13,688 nt of DNA from Betaproteobacteria bacterium (GTDB lineage: Bacteria > Pseudomonadota > Gammaproteobacteria > Burkholderiales > Burkholderiaceae_E). The position numbers and the translations under genes were made by a program. Shown here one piece after another: positions 7,163 through 13,688 of this stretch (position 1 is its first letter; every line of letters begins with the position of its first letter). Where the stretch lies: the NCBI GenBank assembly GCA_009922405.1, contig RFVZ01000047.1:1-13688 (forward strand), given 5' to 3'. Below the pieces are notes generated by a model, which saw only the letters and a list, made by a program, of their open reading frames with translations, made no database searches and was not told where the DNA came from.

Positions 7163-7765
7163 TCAGAGAGGACGCGTCTGATCCCGATCGACCGCGCGGC
7201 GCTGGGGCGCCAACAACAGCAAATCGGCGACGGGCCACAACAGGGCCGAAATCGCGGGCGCGACGAATATCGACCAGCCCGGAAACGCGCCTCCGAGGGC
7301 CATCCGCACAAGGACTGTGGCCAGCTGCGCTGCGACGAACAGCGGCAACACATGGAAGAGCTGGCCACCCACGTCGAACCAGGGTAGTCGACGCTGAAGC
7401 GCAAATGCCCCATAGGACAACAACGAATACCCCAGGGCGTGCTCCCCCAGCAAGCTCGCCTGATGCACGTCCATCACCAAGCCAAACAAAAAGGCCACGC
7501 CCATGCCGACCTTTCTGGGTTGACGCACGTTCCAAAAAAACAGGACGAGCGCAAGGAAATCAGGTACCCAGCGCGCGCTGCCCCAGGGCATCACGTTAAG
7601 CAGAAATGCAATCGCGATGGTGAGCGAAATAAACGCATTGTCAGCGGGCAACAGAAGATGCTCGCGCGCCAGGCCAGCACGTGCAGTACGAGGCGCCAAT
7701 ACGTTGGCAACCGACTTGCGCTCAAGCCCCCTCGGGTCAGGCGGGGTTCGAGGTTGGCGTTTCAT
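7163..7765 (-). CDS. mreD: Rod shape-determining protein MreD
   Basis: This encodes 200 residues, an integral membrane protein with about five to six hydrophobic segments. Recognisable blocks are WVPDFLALVLFFWNVRQPRK, GLVMDVHQASLLGEHALGY, LRRLPWFDVG-like QRRLPWFDVG and the C-terminal LLLLAPQRRAVDRD, all characteristic of betaproteobacterial MreD. It links MreC to the elongasome and helps MreC activate PBP2/RodA. The first ~35 residues are a basic, Pro/Arg-rich cytoplasmic extension before the usual start region (near LLPADNAFI). The ATG overlaps the mreC stop by four bases (ATGA), and the stop lies one base before the mrdA ATG, so translation of the three genes is likely coupled. Confidence 0.95.
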   Translation of the reverse strand: MKRQPRTPPDPRGLERKSVANVLAPRTARAGLAREHLLLPADNAFISLTIAIAFLLNVMPWGSARWVPDFLALVLFFWNVRQPRKVGMGVAFLFGLVMDVHQASLLGEHALGYSLLSYGAFALQRRLPWFDVGGQLFHVLPLFVAAQLATVLVRMALGGAFPGWSIFVAPAISALLWPVADLLLLAPQRRAVDRDQTRPL

Positions 7766-8691
7766 GGGGGGGTCATCACCGGTCGGCCGCCGCGGCGGCG
7801 CGCGAGCCCGGGCTCCGCGGGCGCCACGACTGGCGGGGGGAGTCGGGAAGCATCAGGTTGCAGGACCAGAATCATTCGGCTTCGATCAACCCCTGCAGCG
7901 GGTTCGAGAAGGATTCGGGCAAAGGTCGAACCGCCTGCATGGTCAACCAGAATGACCTTCCCAACGGGCAACCCGGGCGGATACAGGCCATCCAGACCCG
8001 AGGTGGTGATCGCATCCCCCTCGCGCACGTCCGCATTCGCCGCGACGTAGCGCAATTCGAGGCGGTTCGGCTCAGCATCCCCATAGGCAATTGCGCGCAG
8101 GCCCGTGCGGTCGACCTGGACCGGAATCGAGAGGTTGCGATCAGTAACCAGTGTGAGTTCGCTGGACAGCGGAAACGTACGCGTAATTTGACCGATCACA
8201 CCACCCGCGTCCACCACCGGTTGCCCTGCGGTCAGTCCATTTTGGGTGCCCTTATCGAGCACAAACCGGCGTGCGAATGGTTCGCGGGTCTGGTAGAGCA
8301 CTTCGGCCACAATCGAGGGAATCGCCACCTGTTCACGGGCGCCCAACAGTCGGCGAAGTTCCGCGTTTTCCGCCGCGACATGCTCGGCCAGCAGGAGCGT
8401 CTTCGCGTTAGCGGTTTCGATCCGGCGCAACTCGGCATTTTCATCGCGCAATTGGCCGACCTCATGAAAGGCCTGGGTGGTGGATTCAGTCGCCGAGTGA
8501 AAAACGTCGCGCGGCACCAGGAGGGTCCGCTGGACCGGGTACAAAACGGTCGCAACGCCCTGTCGCAGCGTCGCAAAGAGCGCCGAACGGGCGTCAAGTA
8601 CCAGCAGGACCAGAGAGAGTCCGGCAAAAATCATCAGCCGGAACTTGGCCGGCAACCCTTGTTTAAAAAACGGCGGAGGGATCCGTTCCAA
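7762..8691 (-). CDS. mreC: Rod shape-determining protein MreC
   Basis: This encodes 309 residues. A short cytoplasmic start (MERIPPPFFKQG) leads into one membrane segment (about 17-35), then a coiled coil (about 70-115, LRDENAELRRIE ... AAENAELRRLLGA), then the MreC beta domains with GTQNGLTAGQPVVD, GVIGQI and VREGDAITTSGLDGLYPPGLPVGKV. MreC spans the inner membrane and binds and activates PBP2 in the periplasm. The start codon is TTG at 8691: an in-frame stop lies eight codons upstream (the ATG five bases before it is in another frame), and the peptide begins as in related betaproteobacteria (M-x-x-x-PPPxFKQG). No strong ribosome site is seen. The C-terminal ~35 residues are Pro/Arg-rich. 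It follows mreB after 51 bp that can form a strong hairpin. Confidence 0.95.
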   Translation of the reverse strand: MERIPPPFFKQGLPAKFRLMIFAGLSLVLLVLDARSALFATLRQGVATVLYPVQRTLLVPRDVFHSATESTTQAFHEVGQLRDENAELRRIETANAKTLLLAEHVAAENAELRRLLGAREQVAIPSIVAEVLYQTREPFARRFVLDKGTQNGLTAGQPVVDAGGVIGQITRTFPLSSELTLVTDRNLSIPVQVDRTGLRAIAYGDAEPNRLELRYVAANADVREGDAITTSGLDGLYPPGLPVGKVILVDHAGGSTFARILLEPAAGVDRSRMILVLQPDASRLPPPVVAPAEPGLARRRGGRPVMTPP

Positions 8692-8710
8692 CGCATGCGC
8701 CCAAAAGTGG

Positions 8711-8749
8711 CGACTGCGTCAGCGCGCCAAAGCGCGCGGCCGTCAGTCG
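8711..8749 (-). promoter_or_regulatory. Intercistronic hairpin between mreB and mreC
   Basis: Outer arms CGACTG (8711-8716) and CAGTCG (8744-8749) are perfect complements and enclose a perfect GCGCGC-CAAA-GCGCGC stem-loop (8722-8737). In the minus-strand RNA the structure begins at the mreB stop codon and ends 19 bases before the mreC TTG; a short run CUUUU follows within a few bases. It could act as a partial terminator, an RNase barrier protecting mreB mRNA, or a control on mreC translation. The pairing is visible in the sequence; the role is inferred from the usual excess of MreB over MreC. Confidence 0.6.
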
Positions 8750-9786
8750 TTGGTAAAAATAAGTCCTAAACGGTCCATCCGCTCGATCGCGGTGCCACAT
8801 CCACGAACCACACACGTCAGCGGATCCTCAGCAACCAGCACTGGGAGCCCTGTCTCTTCCATCAGGAGGCGGTCAAGGTCACGAAGCAGCGCACCGCCCC
8901 CGGTCAACACCATGCCTCGGTCAGCGATATCAGCGCCAAGTTCGGGCGGCGTTTGCTCGAGCGCGATCTTGACGCTCAACACAATCTGATTCAGCGGATC
9001 GGTCAGCGCCTCAAGGATCTCATTCGAGGAAACCGTAAAACTTCGCGGGATCCCCTCGGACAAATTGCGTCCCTTGACTTCCATTTCGCGCACTTCACTA
9101 CCCGGAAATGCGCTACCAATCGCTTTCTTGATTGATTCGGCAGTGGGCTCGCCAATCAACATCCCGTAGTTACGGCGGATGTAATTAATGATCGCTTCGT
9201 CAAACTTGTCGCCGCCGACTCGAATCGAACCTTTGTAGACCATCCCACCCAGTGAAATAACGCCGACTTCGGTCGTACCACCGCCGATATCAACCACCAT
9301 TGAGCCCGACGCCTCGGACACCGGGAGGCCAGCGCCAATCGCTGCCGCCATGGGCTCTTCAATCAGGAAAACATCCGCGGCCCCCGCGCCCAACGCCGAC
9401 TCGCGAATCGCCCGACGCTCGACCTGAGTCGATCCACAGGGGACGCAGATGATGATCCGCGGGCTGGGCGCAAATGTGCTTTTGGGGTGCACCATGCGGA
9501 TGAACTGCTTGAGCATCTGCTCGGTCACCGTGAAATCCGCAATCACACCGTCCTTCATCGGCCGGATGGCTTCGATATTGCCGGGAACCTTCCCCAACAT
9601 CATCTTGGCTTCTTTGCCCACCGCAGCAATAGTCATCTTGCCGTTGGGGCCACCCTCATGGCGGATGGCCACAACCGAGGGCTCGTCGAGGACGATGCCC
9701 TTCCCGCGCATATAAATGAGCGTGTTGGCAGTGCCGAGGTCGATCGCGAGGTCGTTCGAAAAATACTTGCGAATGATGCCGAGCAT
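8743..9786 (-). CDS. mreB: Actin-like rod shape-determining protein MreB
   Basis: This encodes 347 residues, the standard length. The actin-fold nucleotide motifs are intact: phosphate-1 DLGTANT (16-22), phosphate-2 DIGGGTTE (166-173) and the adenosine motif VLTGGGALLRDLD near residue 295. Other family blocks are GKEAKMMLGKVPGNI, RPMKDGVIADF, LIEEPMAAAIGAGLP and TGLPVLVAEDPLTCVVRG. It forms membrane-bound filaments that orient side-wall synthesis. It is the first gene of the mre operon, divergent from gatC; the ATG at 9786 agrees with the family start (MLGIIRKYFSNDLAIDLG) although the ribosome site is weak. A 7-bp hairpin lies in its 5' leader. Confidence 0.98.
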   Translation of the reverse strand: MLGIIRKYFSNDLAIDLGTANTLIYMRGKGIVLDEPSVVAIRHEGGPNGKMTIAAVGKEAKMMLGKVPGNIEAIRPMKDGVIADFTVTEQMLKQFIRMVHPKSTFAPSPRIIICVPCGSTQVERRAIRESALGAGAADVFLIEEPMAAAIGAGLPVSEASGSMVVDIGGGTTEVGVISLGGMVYKGSIRVGGDKFDEAIINYIRRNYGMLIGEPTAESIKKAIGSAFPGSEVREMEVKGRNLSEGIPRSFTVSSNEILEALTDPLNQIVLSVKIALEQTPPELGADIADRGMVLTGGGALLRDLDRLLMEETGLPVLVAEDPLTCVVRGCGTAIERMDRLGLIFTND

Positions 9787-9822
9787 TACGGGTCCGGGGT
9801 CTCGATGAGGCGAGGTCCGATC

Positions 9823-9845
9823 GCGGGTTCGGTCTTGAAACCCGC
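9823..9845. promoter_or_regulatory. Inverted repeat in the mreB leader (GCGGGTT-N9-AACCCGC)
   Basis: A perfect 7-bp dyad with a 9-base loop, 37-59 bp upstream of the mreB ATG. If mreB is transcribed from the -10 candidate at 9879-9884, this hairpin forms in the mRNA leader; it might instead be a protein-binding dyad. Confidence 0.5.
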
Positions 9846-9862
9846 ATTCAGACTGGCTCGCA

Positions 9863-9893
9863 CTCGGTGGATCCGAGGATCATACCGTATACT
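9863..9893. promoter_or_regulatory. Candidate back-to-back promoters of mreB (-) and gatC (+)
   Basis: TATACT at 9888-9893 is a five-of-six -10 box for gatC, 26 bases before its ATG. On the other strand TATGAT (9884-9879) is a five-of-six -10 box for mreB. They are only three bases apart, so polymerase binding for the two operons would be mutually exclusive. Neither has a clear TTGACA at the expected distance. A small dyad, CTCGG-N5-CCGAG (9863-9877), adjoins them. The boxes are visible; promoter activity is inferred. Confidence 0.4.
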
Positions 9894-9919
9894 TTAGCTC
9901 CCTTCCTGCCACGCTCCCT

Positions 9920-10213
9920 ATGCTCACCCGCGACGATGTCCAAAGACTCGCCGAGCTTGCCAGGCTCGCGATTGATTCAGAAGAGGCAGATCAAACCCTG
10001 CCGCGCCTGAACGCGGTGTTCGGACTCATCGAGCAGCTGCAAGCCGCGGCGGTGAATGACGCCGAGCCACTGGTCCATCCCGGAGCGAACCCTAAATTTG
10101 GGACGCGCTTGCGTGCGGATTCGGTGACCGAGCAGGTCGATCGGACCGCCAACCAGATCAGCGCCCCCAAGGTCGCTGATGGGCTCTACCTGGTGCCCCG
10201 GGTCGTGGAATGA
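9920..10213 (+). CDS. gatC: Asp-tRNA(Asn)/Glu-tRNA(Gln) amidotransferase subunit C
   Basis: This encodes 97 residues, the usual GatC size. The N-terminal helical pair LTRDDVQRLAELARLAI and the segment FGLIEQLQA are typical, as is the C-terminal belt ending APKVADGLYLVPRVVE. GatC wraps around GatA and stabilises the GatA-GatB complex, which converts misacylated Glu-tRNA(Gln) or Asp-tRNA(Asn) to the amide form. The ATG at 9920 has no obvious Shine-Dalgarno and lies only ~20 bases after the likely transcription start. It is the first gene of the gat operon; the gatA ATG follows its stop by ten bases. Confidence 0.96.
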   Translation: MLTRDDVQRLAELARLAIDSEEADQTLPRLNAVFGLIEQLQAAAVNDAEPLVHPGANPKFGTRLRADSVTEQVDRTANQISAPKVADGLYLVPRVVE

Positions 10214-10216
10214 GGG
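10212..10216 (+). promoter_or_regulatory. Shine-Dalgarno GAGGG of gatA
   Basis: GAGGG overlaps the gatC stop codon and lies seven bases before the ATG at 10224. It decides the gatA start against the in-frame ATG 45 bases upstream, which lies inside gatC and would add a non-family peptide. Confidence 0.65.
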
Positions 10217-10223
10217 CAAAGGC

Positions 10224-11798
10224 ATGACCCAAGCCCTCCATGTTGGCGTTCACGCCGGCGTCGCAGACCTGGCAATTGGCCTGCGATCTGGGCAATTCAG
10301 CGCTGAAGAACTCGCGCGCGCGCTCCTTAACCGAATCAGCGCCAGTCCCCTCAATGCGTTTCTGGACTTGCGCCCCGAGGTCACCCTCGCGCAGGCCCGG
10401 TTAGCCGACGCCCGAATTGCGCGGGGAGAAGCGCGGGCCCTCGAAGGCGTGCCGATCGCGCACAAAGACGTCCTGGTCACACGGGACTGGATCTCGACGG
10501 CGGGCAGCCGGATGTTGACTGACTATCGCAGTCCATTTGATGCAACCGTGGTCGACCGGCTCTCGCAGGCCGGCATGGTGGGCCTGGGTAAGCTCAACTG
10601 CGACGAATTCGCGATGGGCTCGACCAATGAGAACTCCGCCTTTGGTGCGGTGCGCAATCCCTGGGATCTGAACGCCGTTCCGGGCGGATCATCGGGCGGA
10701 TCCGCGGCAGCCGTAGCAGCCGGACTCACCCCGGCCGCAACCGGAACCGATACGGGTGGGTCGATCCGCCAACCCGCCGCCTTTTGTGGCATCACGGGCA
10801 TCAAGCCAACCTACGGCCGGGCGTCCCGGTACGGTCTGATCGCCTACGCCTCGAGCCTGGATCAGGCGGGCCCGATGGCACGGTCTGCGAAGGACTGCGC
10901 GCTGTTGCTTTCAGCCATGTGCGGTTTTGATCCGATGGACGCTACCAGCCTGGATCTCGCTCAAGAAGATTACTCTGCCGGGTTGGACCAACCCTTCGCG
11001 CCCAATGCGGTTAGCCCCTCGCGACCATTGGCTGGCTTGCGCATTGGCCTACCCGACGAATTTTTTGGTGCTGGCGTCGCTGGCGAGGTGAGCGCTGCCG
11101 TGCGCACCGCGCTTGACACCCTAGAAGCGTTGGGCGCGCGATGCGTACGGGTGCAATTACCGAATACCGAACTCGCAATCCCGGCCTACTACGTGATTGC
11201 CCCCGCCGAAGCGTCGAGTAATCTGAGCCGATTCGATGGCGTGCGCTATGGCCATCGCACAGCCAACCCAAGCGACTTACGGGATCTGTACCGGCGCTCG
11301 CGCGCAGAAGGGTTTGGCGCCGAAGTCAAACGCCGCATCCTGGTCGGTGCTTATGTATTGAGTCATGGTTATTACGACGCGTATTATCTTCGTGCTCAAA
11401 AGGTTCGTCGGCTGGTCGCCAATGACTTCGATCGTGCTTTTGAGCAGTGCGATCTGATCGCAGGCCCTGTCGCTCCGACCGTCGCATGGAACCTGGGCGC
11501 TCATCAGAGCGATCCACTCGCGGATTATCTGGCTGATATCTTCACGCTACCCGCGTCGCTGGCGGGCCTCCCAGGCCTCTCGATGCCGGTTGGGTTTGGA
11601 CGAGGGGATGGGTCAGGGTCGGACTCTAGTTCGGCCTCTGGTTCGAAATCCGATCCTAGCCCCCGCCCCGTGGGCATGCAGTTGATTGGCCCCGCACTCC
11701 GGGAAGCACGTTTGCTGCGTGTGGCGCATCAGTTTCAGCAGGTGACCGATTGGCATCTGCGCAGGCCGCCCGAACCACGCTCTGTGACGACGGGTTGA
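10224..11798 (+). CDS. gatA: Asp-tRNA(Asn)/Glu-tRNA(Gln) amidotransferase subunit A
   Basis: This encodes 524 residues, some 25-35 more than usual. GatA is the amidase-signature glutaminase that supplies ammonia to GatB. The catalytic Lys81 (HKDVL), cis-Ser156 in GGSSGGS and nucleophile Ser180 in DTGGSIRQPA are all present, followed by GIKPTYGRASRYGLIAYASSLDQAGP. The end is normal (PVGMQLIGPALREARLLRVAHQFQ) except for an insertion of about 20 residues after SMPVGFGRG (residues ~460-481), rich in Ser, Gly and Asp and built from a 12-nt tandem repeat. The start is set by GAGGG and the family N-terminus. The stop lies five bases before the gatB ATG. Confidence 0.96.
   Translation: MTQALHVGVHAGVADLAIGLRSGQFSAEELARALLNRISASPLNAFLDLRPEVTLAQARLADARIARGEARALEGVPIAHKDVLVTRDWISTAGSRMLTDYRSPFDATVVDRLSQAGMVGLGKLNCDEFAMGSTNENSAFGAVRNPWDLNAVPGGSSGGSAAAVAAGLTPAATGTDTGGSIRQPAAFCGITGIKPTYGRASRYGLIAYASSLDQAGPMARSAKDCALLLSAMCGFDPMDATSLDLAQEDYSAGLDQPFAPNAVSPSRPLAGLRIGLPDEFFGAGVAGEVSAAVRTALDTLEALGARCVRVQLPNTELAIPAYYVIAPAEASSNLSRFDGVRYGHRTANPSDLRDLYRRSRAEGFGAEVKRRILVGAYVLSHGYYDAYYLRAQKVRRLVANDFDRAFEQCDLIAGPVAPTVAWNLGAHQSDPLADYLADIFTLPASLAGLPGLSMPVGFGRGDGSGSDSSSASGSKSDPSPRPVGMQLIGPALREARLLRVAHQFQQVTDWHLRRPPEPRSVTTG
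11619..11654 (+). repeat. 12-nt in-frame tandem repeats inside gatA
   Basis: Three consecutive 12-mers, TCGGACTCTAGT, TCGGCCTCTGGT and TCGAAATCCGAT, encode SDSS, SASG and SKSD. Copies 1 and 2 match at ten of twelve bases; the third is decayed. They form the core of the extra low-complexity segment in GatA, between SMPVGFGRG and PVGMQLIG, where the family normally has a short loop. Confidence 0.8.
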
Positions 11799-11803
11799 AA
11801 TCG

Positions 11804-13408
<1,605 letters not shown>

Positions 13409-13414
13409 ACTCGG

Positions 13415-13436
13415 CGCTTAGGTCACGCTTAGGTCA
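13415..13436. repeat. Perfect 11-bp tandem duplication at the gatB/pyrE junction
   Basis: CGCTTAGGTCA occurs twice in a row (13415-13425 and 13426-13436), and a further AGGTC follows at 13449-13453. The second copy contains the pyrE stop codon (TGA on the minus strand, 13436-13434). It fills nearly all of the 25-bp gap between the convergent genes. There is no hairpin or T-run, so no terminator is evident here. Confidence 0.85.
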
Positions 13437-13688
13437 TTTAGTGCCCAGGTCGTTCAGATCTTGTTGAGTTCCGTATTGCTCCCGATAGCGCGCAATGGGT
13501 TCTTTGAATTGTGCCAACTCAGGCGTTGCGGCGCGCTCCAGGAACACCAGCAAGTCCGTCAGCGAGGCAATTGAAACCACGGGGATCCCGAACTGAGTCT
13601 GCACGTCCTGCACGGCACTGACCGCGCTCGGCGATTCAGCCGTTCGGGCGCCCTCGGCCCGAATGATCTCCACCGATTCACGCACCGA
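13434..13688 (-). CDS. pyrE: Orotate phosphoribosyltransferase, C-terminal part (5' end outside window), with an internal gap
   Basis: Visible residues (84) begin SVRESVEIIRAEGA, which follows the PRPP-binding loop outside the window, and continue SAVQDVQTQFGIPVVSIASLTDLLVFLE...YREQYG, matching PyrE of pyrimidine synthesis (orotate + PRPP to OMP). In known PyrE about 19 residues separate the GA of this helix from SAVQ/SAIQ, including VLIALDRQERG; here only nine (RTAESPSAV) remain. About ten residues, comprising a core beta strand and the LDRxERG turn, are therefore missing in frame. There are also ~11 extra residues (TQQDLNDLGTK) after the normal end near YREQYG. The enzyme may be inactive, a diverged paralogue, or affected by a sequence error. 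It converges with gatB. Confidence 0.85.
   Translation of the reverse strand, partial: SVRESVEIIRAEGARTAESPSAVSAVQDVQTQFGIPVVSIASLTDLLVFLERAATPELAQFKEPIARYREQYGTQQDLNDLGTK

Noticed and set aside
7162..7413. An N-terminal extension of PBP2 by 84 codons
   Set aside because: This stretch is mreD read in the wrong frame; the family start MVAVRNTEQ lies one base after the mreD stop.
7439..8050. A 203-codon plus-strand open frame across mreD and mreC
   Set aside because: It is antisense to two well-supported genes, has a low-complexity basic product and no ribosome site.
7681..8769. A 362-codon open frame on the plus strand covering all of mreC
   Set aside because: It is antisense to mreC, which has clear family motifs, and its product is Arg/Gln/Gly-rich without recognisable domains; such frames are common in GC-rich DNA.

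Overview
The window looks like chromosomal core DNA of a GC-rich betaproteobacterium, most likely in or near Burkholderiales. The main support is the gene order: gatC-gatA-gatB on the plus strand, divergent from mreB-mreC-mreD-mrdA-rodA on the minus strand. The proteins also look betaproteobacterial by recall (MreC beginning ME-RIPPPFFKQG, MreD ending APQRRAVDRDQTRP). No database search was possible, so the taxon is an inference.

Left part (1-4122) is a looser accessory stretch. It holds the 3' end of a metallo-beta-lactamase-fold hydrolase (+), a convergent gene for an XRE-type HTH regulator (-), a SMUG1-type uracil-DNA glycosylase (-), a divergent PIG3-like quinone oxidoreductase (+), and a calcineurin-type metallophosphoesterase (+) that is split between two frames by what looks like a small deletion. 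The two intergenic regions (1059-1352 and 2139-2255) carry short tandem repeats, inverted repeats and weak promoter-like elements.

Middle part (4055-9786, minus strand) is the rod-shape operon mreB, mreC, mreD, mrdA (PBP2), rodA. Genes after mreC are tightly coupled: 4-bp overlap mreC/mreD, 1-bp gap mreD/mrdA, 4-bp overlap mrdA/rodA. mreC starts at TTG and rodA at GTG. Together they encode the elongasome: the MreB filament, the MreC/MreD membrane adaptors, the transpeptidase PBP2 and the glycosyltransferase RodA. The 51-bp mreB-mreC gap can fold into a strong hairpin that may set the MreB:MreC ratio.

Right part (9787-13688) has a 133-bp divergent control region, then gatC-gatA-gatB (glutamyl-tRNA(Gln)/aspartyl-tRNA(Asn) amidotransferase), and finally the 3' end of pyrE (-), convergent with gatB. 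GatA and GatB each carry a low-complexity insertion made of short in-frame tandem repeats (12-nt and 18-nt units). The visible PyrE part lacks about ten residues normally present around the LDRxERG segment.

No tRNA, rRNA, CRISPR array, insertion sequence or phage gene was seen. I did not find a convincing new multi-gene system. The most notable signals are the repeat-built insertions in two subunits of one enzyme, the two apparent small deletions (metallophosphoesterase and pyrE), and the structured intercistronic and promoter regions.
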